A DNA stretch of 35,989 nt from SIG636 sp045592105 (GCA_045592105.1 JAZNUB010000067.1:1-35989); one strand, 5' to 3'; shown: positions 6,290-15,266, counted from the stretch's first letter. The notes: generated by a model not told the origin, from the sequence alone. Translations and numbers: made by a program.

Positions 6290-7552
6290 ATGATAGATAA
6301 GGTGGCAATAACGATAAAAGCCGGCAAGGGTGGCGACGGTGCCGTGTCCTTCCGCCGTGAAAAATACGTGGCAAAGGGCGGACCGGACGGGGGCGACGGC
6401 GGCAAAGGCGGCAACGTTGTTTTTGTGGTTGACGATGGCACAAACACCCTTTTGGATTTTAAAAACCGCCGTAAATTCAAAGCGCCCGACGGTGAAAACG
6501 GGCAAGGCAGGAAATTTAGCGGTAAAAGCGGTGCCGATTTGCGTATCCCGATGCCGAGGGGTACTGTTATAAAAACGATGGATGGGCGCGTTATCCACGA
6601 TATGTCCGATGGTCAGGATTATATCGCGGCGCGCGGCGGCAGAGGCGGCTGGGGCAACACCCATTTCGCCACGGCAACAAGGCAGGTGCCGCGTTTTGCA
6701 AAGAACGGCTACGAGGGCGAGTATAAGGAGCTTGTGCTTGAGCTTAAAATGCTTGCAGACGTTGGCTTGGCAGGCTTCCCAAACGTAGGTAAATCCACCT
6801 TGCTTTCAAAAATATCGGCGGCTAACCCCAAGATTGCGGATTACCATTTTACAACATTGTCGCCCAATCTTGGCGTTGTAAAGCTTTATGAAAAGGATTT
6901 TGTTGTTGCGGATATACCGGGGCTTATAGAGGGTGCATCCGATGGCTTGGGTCTTGGGCACGACTTTTTGCGGCATATAGATCGTTGCAGGCTTATCCTG
7001 CATATATTTGACCTTTCCGCAAGTGAACGTGAGGACCCGCTGGATGATATAAAAAAGATTAACGCAGAGCTTAAAAAGTACAGTCCCGCGCTTGCATCGC
7101 GCCCACAGATATTGGTTGGCAATAAGATAGACAGCGGCTACGATAAGGAAGCCTTAACGCGTATTAAGCGATACGCGGCGCGCAAGGGGCAGAAGGTTTT
7201 CCTAATGTCGGGCTTAACGGGCGAGGGCGTAAAGGAGCTTATGCAGTATACGGCAAGCCTGCTTGATACCTTGCCTCCGCTTACGGTGTACGAAAACGAG
7301 GTTTTGGAGGTAGAGGAGATAGATTATACCGACCGCAGTGTTGAAATAAAGCGCGAGGGTGATGTGTTCCACGTAGAGGGTGAATGGATCAAGCGCGTAT
7401 GCGGCGGCGTAAACTTTGACGATAGGGAATCGCTAATGTTTTTCCAACGCGTGCTTAAAAACAGCGGCGTTATAGATGCGCTTGAAAAGGCGGGCGTTAA
7501 GGACGGCGATACCGTTGAAATATACGGCATAGAATTTGATTTTGTAATATAA
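6290..7552 (+). CDS. obgE: GTPase Obg/CgtA
   Basis: 420 residues with all three Obg domains. The glycine-rich Obg fold is at 1-158 (KGGPDGGDGGKGGNV). The GTPase domain has G1 GFPNVGKS (162-169), G3 DIPG (208-211), G4 NKID (278-281) and G5 SGL (about 307-309). The C-terminal OCT domain is at about 350-420. Obg acts in late 50S assembly and stress signalling. I start it at ATG 6290 (MIDKVAITIKAGKGG), which aligns with the normal Obg N-terminus and has GGGGG upstream. In-frame starts at 6260 and 6269 would add ten or seven unusual residues. It follows the L21-L27 operon, a common arrangement. Confidence 0.96.
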   Translation: MIDKVAITIKAGKGGDGAVSFRREKYVAKGGPDGGDGGKGGNVVFVVDDGTNTLLDFKNRRKFKAPDGENGQGRKFSGKSGADLRIPMPRGTVIKTMDGRVIHDMSDGQDYIAARGGRGGWGNTHFATATRQVPRFAKNGYEGEYKELVLELKMLADVGLAGFPNVGKSTLLSKISAANPKIADYHFTTLSPNLGVVKLYEKDFVVADIPGLIEGASDGLGLGHDFLRHIDRCRLILHIFDLSASEREDPLDDIKKINAELKKYSPALASRPQILVGNKIDSGYDKEALTRIKRYAARKGQKVFLMSGLTGEGVKELMQYTASLLDTLPPLTVYENEVLEVEEIDYTDRSVEIKREGDVFHVEGEWIKRVCGGVNFDDRESLMFFQRVLKNSGVIDALEKAGVKDGDTVEIYGIEFDFVI

Positions 7553-7566
7553 AACAGGTGGTTACT

Positions 7567-9825
7567 ATGAAATTAATAAATAACGCATATTACTACAATA
7601 ATAAAGTGTATGAAAGTGCAGAGGCACTAACGGCGCAAACGGGTATGCAAGCGGATGGCGCAAGGGAAAACACCTTGTCCTACGGCATACTTAAAGCACA
7701 CAACAGCGGCACAAACGAAAAGCTAAGGCTTCGCTTTGACGCTATGGCTTCACACGATATAACCTACGTTGGCATAATCCAAACCGCACGCGCAGGCGGG
7801 CTTGAACGCTTTCCCGTGCCCTATGTGCTTACTAATTGCCACAACAGCCTTTGTGCCGTTGGCGGTACGATAAACGAGGACGACCACGTTTTTGGCCTTT
7901 CCGCGGCAAAAAAGTACGGCGGTATCTTTGTACCCGCGCATATAGCGGTAATACATCAGTATATGAGGGAGTGCTTTGCCGCACCCGGTAAAATGATACT
8001 TGGGTCGGACAGCCACACCCGCTACGGTGCTTTAGGCTGTATGGCTATCGGTGAGGGCGGGCCTGAGCTTGTTAAACAGCTTCTTTGCCGTACCTACGAT
8101 ATAGATGCACCCGCAACGGTTTGCGTACACCTTACAGGTAAGCCCTCTCACGGCGTTGGCCCGCAGGACGTTGCGCTTGCAATAATCAAGGCTGTGTTTG
8201 ACAACGGCTTTGTAAAGAACAAGGTTATAGAATTTGTTGGTGAGGGCATAAACAGCCTAAGCGTGGACTACCGTAACGGCATAGACGTTATGACTACCGA
8301 AACCACCTGCCTTTCCACCGTGTGGGAAACGGATGACAAGGTGCGTGCGTACCTTGCCGCACACGGCAGAGAAACCGAATACAAAGAGCTAAAGATAGAA
8401 AAGCCCGCCTATTATGACGGACTTATAGAGCTTGATTTAAGCGCTGTGGAGCCTATGATAGCGCTTCCGTTCCACCCCGCAAACGTATACAGCATCAAGG
8501 AGCTTAACGCTAACGCCGCTGATATACTTAGGGAAACGGAGAAGGGTGCGGAAAAGCTGTTTGGCGGCAAAGTAAATTACAGCCTAACGGATAAGCTTGT
8601 AAACGGTAAGCTAAATGTTCAGCAGGGCGTTATAGCCGGCTGTGCAGGCGGTATATACGAAAACCTTGCGGCAGCAGCCTCCATACTTAAGGGCGGCAAC
8701 ACGGGCAACGGTGCGTTTTCGCTTTCCGTATACCCTGCAAGCCAGCCTGTTTATCTTGCAACGGTTGAAAACGGCATACTTCGCACGCTTGCAGGCAGTG
8801 GCGCCGTTATTAAAACAGCCTTCTGCGGCCCGTGCTTCGGCGCAGGTGACGTTCCTGCAAACGGTGCGCTCAGCATAAGGCACAGCACGCGTAACTTCCC
8901 CAACCGTGAAGGCTCCAAGCCCGGTGAAGGGCAGATATCCTCCGTTGCATTAATGGATGCACGCTCTATCGCGGCAAGTGCTAAAAACGGCGGTGTGCTA
9001 ACCTCCGCGGCAGACGTGGATTACGATGAAACTGTACCCGCATACAGCTACGATGCAAGCGTATACGAAAGCAGGGTATACACGGGCTTTGGCAAAGCAA
9101 ATGCCAAAGAAAGCCTTGTTTACGGCCCCAACATCGCGGATTGGCCGCAGATGCAACCTCTTTGCGACGATATGCTTTACAAGGTTGCCGCTTATATAAC
9201 CGACCCTGTTACCACAACGGATGAACTTATCCCCTCGGGTGAAACCTCATCTTATCGCTCCAACCCCGAGCGTCTTTCGCAGTTTGCGCTTTCGCGCAAG
9301 GTGCCTGAATACGTGGGCAGAGCAAAAGAGGTTAGGGCGGCTGAAAAAGCAAGGCTTAACGGCGAGTGCGCTGTTGAAGCGTTGCCCGAAATAGAAGCTG
9401 TTTACAACGCCGTTAAAGCAAGCGGAACGGAAATAAACGAGAAGGCAACGGGTATATACAGCCTTGTATACGCAAACAAGCCCGGTGACGGTTCTGCCAG
9501 AGAGCAGGCGGCATCCTGCCAGCGCGTGCTTGGCGGCGGTGCAAATATAGCCGAGGAGTACGCTACCAAGCGTTACAGAAGCAACCTTATAAACTGGGGT
9601 ATGATACCCTTTACAACAAGCAACAAAGAAGATTTTGCTTGTGGTGACTATATATTTGTTAAAGGCATCCGCCGCGCTATCGAAAACGCGGATAAGGAAA
9701 TAGAAGCCCTTGTTATAAGCGGGGAAACGGTTAAGAAAACCGTATTAACGCTTCCCGCGCTTACCGAGGATGAAAAACGCATTATACTTGAGGGTTGCCT
9801 TATTAACTACTACCGCAAATATTAA
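7567..9825 (+). CDS. aconitase-family hydratase (YbhJ-like)
   Basis: 752 residues, related to aconitase/3-isopropylmalate dehydratase but closest in style to the YbhJ group of putative hydratases. GSDSHT (146-151) is the aconitase-type substrate loop. Cys359 (AGCAGG), Cys420 and Cys423 (FCGPCFGAG) are placed to ligate a [4Fe-4S] cluster. The C-terminal part (from about 640) is the swivel domain with a short RRYRSNLINWGMIPF-like segment. The actual substrate is not known for this group, so I do not call it citrate aconitase. ATG 7567 has AGGTGG upstream; a GTG at 7558 lies within that site. Its stop overlaps the stop of the convergent S1 gene. Confidence 0.85.
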   Translation: MKLINNAYYYNNKVYESAEALTAQTGMQADGARENTLSYGILKAHNSGTNEKLRLRFDAMASHDITYVGIIQTARAGGLERFPVPYVLTNCHNSLCAVGGTINEDDHVFGLSAAKKYGGIFVPAHIAVIHQYMRECFAAPGKMILGSDSHTRYGALGCMAIGEGGPELVKQLLCRTYDIDAPATVCVHLTGKPSHGVGPQDVALAIIKAVFDNGFVKNKVIEFVGEGINSLSVDYRNGIDVMTTETTCLSTVWETDDKVRAYLAAHGRETEYKELKIEKPAYYDGLIELDLSAVEPMIALPFHPANVYSIKELNANAADILRETEKGAEKLFGGKVNYSLTDKLVNGKLNVQQGVIAGCAGGIYENLAAAASILKGGNTGNGAFSLSVYPASQPVYLATVENGILRTLAGSGAVIKTAFCGPCFGAGDVPANGALSIRHSTRNFPNREGSKPGEGQISSVALMDARSIAASAKNGGVLTSAADVDYDETVPAYSYDASVYESRVYTGFGKANAKESLVYGPNIADWPQMQPLCDDMLYKVAAYITDPVTTTDELIPSGETSSYRSNPERLSQFALSRKVPEYVGRAKEVRAAEKARLNGECAVEALPEIEAVYNAVKASGTEINEKATGIYSLVYANKPGDGSAREQAASCQRVLGGGANIAEEYATKRYRSNLINWGMIPFTTSNKEDFACGDYIFVKGIRRAIENADKEIEALVISGETVKKTVLTLPALTEDEKRIILEGCLINYYRKY

Positions 9826-10742
9826 GCAAACACGCTTTCAACAAGCTTACTGCATTCTGCGGGCGAATAACGCCAATAATCTATATGCCCCTGTTTAATG
9901 AAGTAGTTTATGGGGATGGGCGCGGTATCTGCGGGATAGGTGTCGATAATAACAAGCTTAATCTTCATTTTATCGCGGATTATGCTTTTTATATAAACTG
10001 CGGCACTTTTACCAACCTCTGCGCCGTCCTTGTATTCGGCAAGCCCTGCAAGGTTTGGCGTAAGCTCTACAAATACGCCGTAGCTTTCTATACTGCGTAT
10101 AACGCCTGCCGCAGTTTGCCCGGGGCTGTACAGCGCGGCGTTCTCCTGCCAAGTACCAAGCAGCTCACGGTGGGATAGGCTTATCCTGCCGCTACCGTAG
10201 GACGGCGTTTTAACAACAACGTGCAGGTCCTGCCCCACGCATATCCTATCTCTTGGATGCGATATGCGGGAAACGGAGAGGGTGTCGATAGGCAAAAGCG
10301 ATATAATACCGCACCCAACGTCGGCAAAAACGCCAAAGGACTCCATGTGGGTAACTCTTGCAGGGATAATATCGCCTGCCAACAGCTTATCTATATAGCA
10401 AAGCATACATTCATACTGTGCGCTCCTGCGGGAGAGGGTTAGCGTGTTTCCGTTGATAGCAAGTATCTTAAAGCAAACGGGCTTTCCAACACGGCTGATA
10501 ATGGCAATATCCTTTTGCCTCTCCCCCTCGCGCAGGTACACGCATTCCTCTCTTGGAATAACGCCTGTATACTGCCCAAGCCGTATATGTAGGTTGTGCT
10601 CGTTATCGCAAAGGGTGCAAAGCCCTTCAAGTATGGCACCGTCGGCATACGCTTTCTCAAGCCCCTCGGGCGTTTCGGTATAGCTTTTATTGGCGGCGGT
10701 GTAAATAAGCCTGCCCTCGGGCAGATAAAGATTTTGTTTCAT
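9822..10742 (-). CDS. S1 RNA-binding domain protein (ribosomal S1-like)
   Basis: 306 residues with about three S1/OB-fold repeats: roughly 35-107 (divergent), 121-190 (GDIIPARVTHMESFGVFADV) and 205-267 (GQTAAGVIRSIESYGVFVEL). The motif G-x-V-x-x-x-x-x-(F/Y)-G-(V/A)-F-V is clear in the last two. Clostridial genomes carry such short S1-like proteins, often annotated as ribosomal protein S1, in place of the long proteobacterial S1. It probably binds mRNA or ribosomes. I start at ATG 10742, preceded on the minus strand by AAAGGAAAGGAAAC. It is divergent from prfA and ends tail-to-tail with the hydratase, sharing bases 9822-9825. Confidence 0.8.
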   Translation of the reverse strand: MKQNLYLPEGRLIYTAANKSYTETPEGLEKAYADGAILEGLCTLCDNEHNLHIRLGQYTGVIPREECVYLREGERQKDIAIISRVGKPVCFKILAINGNTLTLSRRSAQYECMLCYIDKLLAGDIIPARVTHMESFGVFADVGCGIISLLPIDTLSVSRISHPRDRICVGQDLHVVVKTPSYGSGRISLSHRELLGTWQENAALYSPGQTAAGVIRSIESYGVFVELTPNLAGLAEYKDGAEVGKSAAVYIKSIIRDKMKIKLVIIDTYPADTAPIPINYFIKQGHIDYWRYSPAECSKLVESVFA

Positions 10743-10826
10743 AAAAGCGGTTTCCTTTCCTTTTTGTTTCATACTTATGTGAAAACACAAAAGGGTAGAA
10801 CAATAATATTGATATAGGAGTTAATT

Positions 10827-11900
10827 ATGCTTACAAAGCTTGCGGAAATAGAAAAGAAATTTGAGCATCTTGAGGAAAGCCTGTCTGACCCTGCCATAGT
10901 CAGCGATATGGAAAAGTATACCGCTACTATGAAGGAGTACAAGGCACTTGAGGATGTTGTTGAAAAGTATAGGGAGTACAAAGCCGCACAGCAGGCGTTT
11001 TCAGAGGCGGAGGAGATACTTAACGACTCTGACGATGCCGAGATGAAGGAGCTTGCCGCGGAGGAGTACAGCCTTAATAAAGAGGCTATGGAGCGCATCA
11101 CCGAGGAGCTTAAGATATTGCTTCTGCCCAAGGACCCTAACGACGATAAAAACGTTATTATAGAAATCCGTCAGGGCGCGGGCGGCGAGGAGGCGGCTTT
11201 ATTTGCCTCCGTGCTTTATCGTATGTATACGATGTTTGCGGAAGCAAGCGGCTTTAAGTGCGAGCTTCTCAACGTGAACGAAACGGAGCTTGGTGGCTTT
11301 AAGGAGGTTTCGTTTATGATAGAGGGCAAGGGTGCATACAGCCGTTTCAAGTTTGAAAGCGGCGTTCACCGCGTACAGCGCGTGCCCGAAACCGAAAGCC
11401 AAGGGCGTATACACACCTCAACGGCAACGGTTGCAGTATTGCCCGAAGCAGAGGACGTTGAGTTTGAGCTTAATATGCAAGAGCTGGAGATAACAAGGCA
11501 TCGCAGCTCCGGCGCAGGCGGCCAGCACGTTAATAAAACCGAATCGGCTATCCGTATAATCCATATCCCAACGGGTTTAGTTGTAGACTGTCAGGACGAG
11601 CGAAGCCAGATTAAGAACCAAGAAAAGGCGTTAAAGGTTATGAAATCCCGCCTTTACGATATGGAGCAACGCAAAAAGGCGGAAAGCCTTGCAAGCGAGC
11701 GTCAAGCGCAAATCGGCACGGGTGATAGAAGCGAGCGTATCCGTACCTATAACTATCCGCAGGGCCGTGTAACCGACCATAGAATCGGTATGACATTGTA
11801 TTCGCTTGAAAACTTCCTTAACGGTAAGATAGACGAGATGGTGGATGCGCTTATCACAGCGGATAGAGCTGAACGCTTAAAGGCGGGCCAACAGCAATAA
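10827..11900 (+). CDS. prfA: peptide chain release factor 1
   Basis: 357 residues, full length for RF1. The catalytic GGQ is at 231-233 in SSGAGGQHVNKTES, and the stop-codon reading tripeptide P-E-T (187-189, the RF1 P-x-T motif rather than the SPF of RF2) lies in RVPETESQGRIHTS. It releases nascent chains at UAA and UAG. AGGAG precedes the ATG. It is followed closely by a serine hydrolase gene that may share the transcript. Identification is certain at the family level. Confidence 0.97.
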   Translation: MLTKLAEIEKKFEHLEESLSDPAIVSDMEKYTATMKEYKALEDVVEKYREYKAAQQAFSEAEEILNDSDDAEMKELAAEEYSLNKEAMERITEELKILLLPKDPNDDKNVIIEIRQGAGGEEAALFASVLYRMYTMFAEASGFKCELLNVNETELGGFKEVSFMIEGKGAYSRFKFESGVHRVQRVPETESQGRIHTSTATVAVLPEAEDVEFELNMQELEITRHRSSGAGGQHVNKTESAIRIIHIPTGLVVDCQDERSQIKNQEKALKVMKSRLYDMEQRKKAESLASERQAQIGTGDRSERIRTYNYPQGRVTDHRIGMTLYSLENFLNGKIDEMVDALITADRAERLKAGQQQ

Positions 11901-11917
11901 AAACGGGGGTGTGTGCA

Positions 11918-13042
11918 ATGGTTAAAAACTTTAATAGCGCGGCTATAGACAAAGCGGTGCTTGAAGCGATAGAGCAAAGGGCGTTCCCCGGTGCCGCACT
12001 TGCTTTGGGCGATGCTAACGGTATCTTCTATAAGGCGCATTACGGCAACGCATCCGTTTTTGATAACGAGAACCCTTGCTTTGATAAGGAGCCAACGGTG
12101 TTTACGGGCAAGCAGGTGCCTGTAACCGAAAACACGCTTTACGATATGGCGTCCTGCACGAAAATAATATCCACAACTATGGTAGCGTTTAGGCTTATAG
12201 ATATGGGGAAGCTTGCTCTTTTCGACAGTATAAGCCGTTTTATAGACGTGCCCGAAGATAAAAAGAACATAGAGATACGCCACTTGCTTACACATACAAG
12301 CGGTATAAAGGCTCATTTTCTGCTTCAAAACGATGGCAGACCCAATACCGAGGCGGCGCAGATAATACTTGATACGCCCTTATCCACCCCCACAGGCACT
12401 AAGGTAGAGTATAGCTGTATGGGCTATATTCTGCTTGGTAAGATACTTGAAAGGGTTGGCGGCAAGCCCTTGGACGTGCTTGCCGAGGAGCTTGTTTTTA
12501 AGCCGCTTGGTATGCACAACACCTTTTATCGTCCGCTTGACAAGGGGTATACCGATATAGCGGCAACCGAGTATGACGAAAGCCTTAAAGCTTATAAAAA
12601 GGGCATCGTTCACGACGAAAACGCTTGCTTTATGGGCGGCGTTAGTGCAAACGCAGGCATATTTTCCACAGCAGAGGACGTTGCAACTCTTGCAACTATG
12701 CTATCCTCAGGCGGTTATCATAAGGGCAAGGTGTTTATATCTCCTTCGCTTATGAAGCTTGCGCGCCTTGATTTAACGGGCGGGCTTGGTGATGCGCGCG
12801 GCCTTGGCTTTGACCTAAAGCGTGATAACGAGTTAAGCGCGATGGGGGATTTATACCCCGGCGGCTCGTTTGGGCATAACGGCTACACAGGCACTTCTAT
12901 GTATATCCACGGCGGTAACGGCTTGTTTGTTGTACTGCTTGGCAACAGAGTGCATTTTACAAGGCAAAGCGATAAGATGTTCCGCTTGCGCCGCTTGTTC
13001 CACAACCTTTGCACTGCGGAGTACGAAAAAGCAATTAATTAG
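11918..13042 (+). CDS. serine hydrolase, beta-lactamase class C / penicillin-binding protein-like
   Basis: 374 residues of the serine beta-lactamase-like superfamily. Motif 1 is SCTK (Ser79, Lys82), motif 2 YSC (Tyr165-Ser166), and motif 3 is GHNGYTG near residue 317. HLLTHTSG (about 122-129) is the usual family segment. No signal peptide or membrane anchor is visible, so it may be a cytoplasmic esterase or amidase rather than a secreted beta-lactamase. ATG 11918 has GGGGGTG at 11905-11911; a GTG at 11909 lies inside that site. It is 17 bases after prfA. Its stop overlaps that of the convergent noc gene. Substrate unknown. Confidence 0.85.
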   Translation: MVKNFNSAAIDKAVLEAIEQRAFPGAALALGDANGIFYKAHYGNASVFDNENPCFDKEPTVFTGKQVPVTENTLYDMASCTKIISTTMVAFRLIDMGKLALFDSISRFIDVPEDKKNIEIRHLLTHTSGIKAHFLLQNDGRPNTEAAQIILDTPLSTPTGTKVEYSCMGYILLGKILERVGGKPLDVLAEELVFKPLGMHNTFYRPLDKGYTDIAATEYDESLKAYKKGIVHDENACFMGGVSANAGIFSTAEDVATLATMLSSGGYHKGKVFISPSLMKLARLDLTGGLGDARGLGFDLKRDNELSAMGDLYPGGSFGHNGYTGTSMYIHGGNGLFVVLLGNRVHFTRQSDKMFRLRRLFHNLCTAEYEKAIN

Positions 13043-13923
13043 CCTGTTTTGCGGTTCTTGGGGATAAGCAGCTTAAGCTCTATAAAATCTCCAACGTCGT
13101 TTTCGCTTCGCTCAACGGCAAAGCCTGCGGCAGAAGCAAGGTTTATCGCCTTGTCAACCGTATTCATAAAGAAACGCATATCGCTAATGGTGCCCACAAG
13201 CCTTTGTGTGGCACCTTTTTTTGCTTTTATAGGGCGTGGCGCACCTTTAAGGTAGGCTTCCACACGGCGTATGCATTGGTCAGGCGTGTAGCCGTGCGCT
13301 TCCGCACTTTTTATAAGGCGCAGGCGGCTTCGCTCGTCCGTTATCCGCAAAAAGGCGCGAGCTGTGCGTTCGGGCAGCTTGCAATCGCTTATTATGCGTT
13401 GCTCCTCTTGCGTAAGCTTTAACAGCCTTAGCTTGTTCGCAACGGTAGGCTGGCTTATGCAAAGGCTTTTTGCAAGCTCGTTTTGCGTTAGCCCGCATAC
13501 AAGCATTATGTTTTGCATAGCCGCCGCCTGCTCAAAGTAGCTTAGGTCGTTGCGGAATACGTTTTCCGCAAGCGCAAGCTTTGCGCTCTCGCCCGTTGTT
13601 ACCTCCATCAGCACGCAAGGCACACTTTCAAGCCCTGCAAGCTTTGCCGCGCGCCATCTGCGCTCCCCTGCGATTATCTCATAGCACGCCTTAGCCGAAA
13701 CGTTGGTGCCGTTTATGCTTATGCTTGGCACGTTTTCTCGCATGCGAACGCAAAGCGGCTGTAAAACACCGCTTTCCTTAATGCTTTCGGCAAGACGGTT
13801 AAGCTCTGCTTCGTCAAATATCTGTCGCGGCTGCAGGGGGTTGGGGATAAGGCAGTCTATCGGTATGTGCAGAAGGCTTGGCTCCTTTTTCTTTTTAAAA
13901 CCAAATTTTTTAGCTATATTCAT
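13039..13923 (-). CDS. noc: ParB/Noc-family DNA-binding protein (nucleoid occlusion type)
   Basis: 294 residues. The basic N-terminus MNIAKKFGFKKKK resembles the membrane-targeting helix region of Noc. The ParB N-terminal CTP-binding domain follows (IPIDCLIPNPLQPRQIFDE and the GERRWRAAKLAG box). A KorB-type helix-turn-helix is present (LTQNELAKSLCISQPTVANK). The C-terminus is the dimerisation part. Noc binds parS-like NBS sites and blocks septation over the nucleoid; ParB/Spo0J would instead pair with a ParA, and none is adjacent. ATG 13923 has GTGAGGAAA upstream; an ATG at 13947 would include the ribosome sites. It could equally be called ParB-like. It is the last core gene before the AT-rich island. 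Confidence 0.8.
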   Translation of the reverse strand: MNIAKKFGFKKKKEPSLLHIPIDCLIPNPLQPRQIFDEAELNRLAESIKESGVLQPLCVRMRENVPSISINGTNVSAKACYEIIAGERRWRAAKLAGLESVPCVLMEVTTGESAKLALAENVFRNDLSYFEQAAAMQNIMLVCGLTQNELAKSLCISQPTVANKLRLLKLTQEEQRIISDCKLPERTARAFLRITDERSRLRLIKSAEAHGYTPDQCIRRVEAYLKGAPRPIKAKKGATQRLVGTISDMRFFMNTVDKAINLASAAGFAVERSENDVGDFIELKLLIPKNRKTG

Positions 13924-14180
13924 TTTCCTCACTTCCTTCCCTTGCATTGTAGCATTAGTGCTGTGTCGAAACTGCTCATATCGTGAAATAAAAAATGGGG
14001 ATGTAAAATTTAAAATCTACGCTTAAAGGCAGGTTGTCATAAGGATATTTTGAATATCTTATGAAAACAGCCGATTGACGAGTGCGAGAAAAGCCATAGT
14101 ATAGAATTCATTTGAGTTCTGTACCATGGCTTTTTTGTTATAACAATGTTACAAATCTGAAAAATTTGCCTTGTGACCAC
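13924..14180. other. intergenic boundary between core genes and the secretion island
   Basis: This stretch holds no gene. It contains a hairpin CATAAGGATATT/AATATCTTATG (about 14037-14062) and the terminator-like hairpin at 14089-14136. Base composition becomes clearly more AT-rich from here on. No tRNA, direct repeat or integrase marks an insertion point that I can see. Confidence 0.5.
14089..14136. terminator. imperfect terminator hairpin before the island
   Basis: AAAAGCCAT...AGAA (14089-14108) pairs with TTCT...ATGGCTTTT (about 14116-14134) with a few mismatches, followed by a T-run and preceded by an A-run. It could insulate the island from transcription on either side. Confidence 0.55.
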
Positions 14181-14217
14181 TTGTCATATTGACAATTATG
14201 TTGTCATGATGTATAAT
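14181..14217 (+). promoter_or_regulatory. island promoter with TTGTCA dyad operator
   Basis: Exact SigA consensus: TTGACA (14189-14194), 17-base spacer, TATAAT (14212-14217). The -35 box lies within a dyad TTGTCA-TAT-TGACAA (14181-14195), and a further TTGTCA (14201-14206) sits in the spacer. Binding of a repressor, most simply the XRE protein encoded just downstream, would cover the -35 and spacer. Confidence 0.7.
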
Positions 14218-14277
14218 TATGATGAATTATGTCGATATGATTTTTTAATCACATGCAATCCAAGCTTGAGGTGGAAC

Positions 14278-14577
14278 ATGATTAGAGAAAAGTGGATGAT
14301 AACAGACGAATATAAAGATGCCAACATAGCAAATTTGCAGGAACACCTTGTTGCATTGCGAGCAAAAGCCGGCGTTTCGCAAGAGGAACTTGCAAATTTA
14401 ATTGGTATATCACGGCAGACCTATTATGGTATAGAAACGGGCAAGAAAAAAATGTCGTGGACCATTTATATCGCGTTTATATTTTTCTTCAATAAATCTA
14501 ATGCAACAAAGCAGATGATTGAGGATTTGAAGATTTATCCCACTAATTGGATCGAAAAGTTTAATGAAGTGCAATAA
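14278..14577 (+). CDS. XRE-family helix-turn-helix regulator
   Basis: 99 residues. The helix-turn-helix is at about 20-75: LVALRAKAGVSQEELANLIG then ISRQTYYGIETGKKKMSW, the standard Cro/C1 recognition pattern, followed by a hydrophobic helix (YIAFIFFFNKS). I start at ATG 14278, which follows GAGGTGG (14269-14273 region). The same frame is open further upstream to 14173, but that extension would run through the promoter. First gene of the island, under a perfect promoter with dyads, so it is a candidate autoregulator and controller of the secretion locus. Confidence 0.85.
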   Translation: MIREKWMITDEYKDANIANLQEHLVALRAKAGVSQEELANLIGISRQTYYGIETGKKKMSWTIYIAFIFFFNKSNATKQMIEDLKIYPTNWIEKFNEVQ

Positions 14578-14610
14578 TGGAAACGTAGAATTTAGAAAGG
14601 AGATAAAGTG

Positions 14611-14640
14611 ATGCTTTTCGGTATTGCTTTGGTGAATTAG
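14611..14640 (+). CDS. possible 9-codon leader ORF
   Basis: ATG at 14611 stands eight bases after a strong site, AGAAAGGAGAT, and reads MLFGIALVN before TAG (14638-14640). The next gene starts at 14642, one base after this stop (TAGTATG), and has no good ribosome site of its own. Translation of the helical LXG-associated protein may therefore depend on reinitiation from this mini-ORF. Confidence 0.4.
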   Translation: MLFGIALVN

Positions 14641-14641
14641 T

Positions 14642-15244
14642 ATGTCGTGGTTAAACCCTACGCCTGATGAAGCGGCAGAATCTTATTCTTACTACAAAAA
14701 CAAGTATTATAACGCAGCTAATCAAATACGAACATCCGAAAAACAAGAGCAGTCTTATGTTTCACAAAAAAAGTCTGCGACATCAAAAATGAATGCTTTA
14801 TCTTCTCAAAAAGTCAACTTAGAAAAGCGCTTAAGCGGTATCGTAAATATCATTAAAATACTTGAGGGAACCGGAGGATGGTTTTCCGCTAATGTTCCGA
14901 GTGCTATTTCAAAAGCCACATCAGCATTGAATAAAACAAGTGATAGTTACAGAAGCTGTATAAAAATGTCAGGAGTGGTTGCAGCAAGTTTAGAAAGTGC
15001 GTTTGAAACAAAAACGGTTGAGGGAGAAGTTCACTCAGCTTCAGCTTTGAAACAATATAAAGCTGAAAAAACTCGATTGGAACAGCAAATTTCGGATTTG
15101 AAAACACAAATATCTTCTTTGACAACCACGATTTCTTCACTATCTAGTAAAATTAAAGCTTGTAATGCCACACAAGCGTCTTTAAGGTCTTCAATGAACT
15201 CATGTGCTTACGAGATGAATCATTATAAGAAATTCATGTACTAA
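14642..15244 (+). CDS. LXG-associated alpha-helical protein (Lap/YwqH-like)
   Basis: 200 residues, almost entirely predicted helix and coiled coil (KLTRLEQQISDLKTQISSL-type heptads at about 130-180), rich in Ser, Lys and Gln, with no signal peptide. It has the WxP-start and length of the small helical proteins (YwqH/DUF5082 style) encoded directly upstream of LXG toxins in Firmicutes. Those proteins bind the LXG domain and are needed for toxin delivery by the type VII system. The LXG toxin gene follows after 22 bases. I infer the role from position and shape; there is no diagnostic motif. Confidence 0.6.
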   Translation: MSWLNPTPDEAAESYSYYKNKYYNAANQIRTSEKQEQSYVSQKKSATSKMNALSSQKVNLEKRLSGIVNIIKILEGTGGWFSANVPSAISKATSALNKTSDSYRSCIKMSGVVAASLESAFETKTVEGEVHSASALKQYKAEKTRLEQQISDLKTQISSLTTTISSLSSKIKACNATQASLRSSMNSCAYEMNHYKKFMY

Positions 15245-15266
15245 AACATATCAAGGAGGCGACGTT

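Noticed and set aside
7567..9825. Calling the hydratase a citrate-cycle aconitase (acnA/acnB)
   Set aside because: Cluster cysteines are present, but the length, the loop sequences and the C-terminal part fit the uncharacterised YbhJ-like group better.
11753..12328. 191-codon open frame on the minus strand across the prfA/serine hydrolase junction
   Set aside because: It overlaps two securely identified genes and has no family features; a shadow of their codon usage.
11918..13042. Calling the serine hydrolase a beta-lactamase regulated by the BlaR1/BlaI pair
   Set aside because: No signal peptide, more than 10 kb from the regulator, and no BlaI-type dyad upstream.
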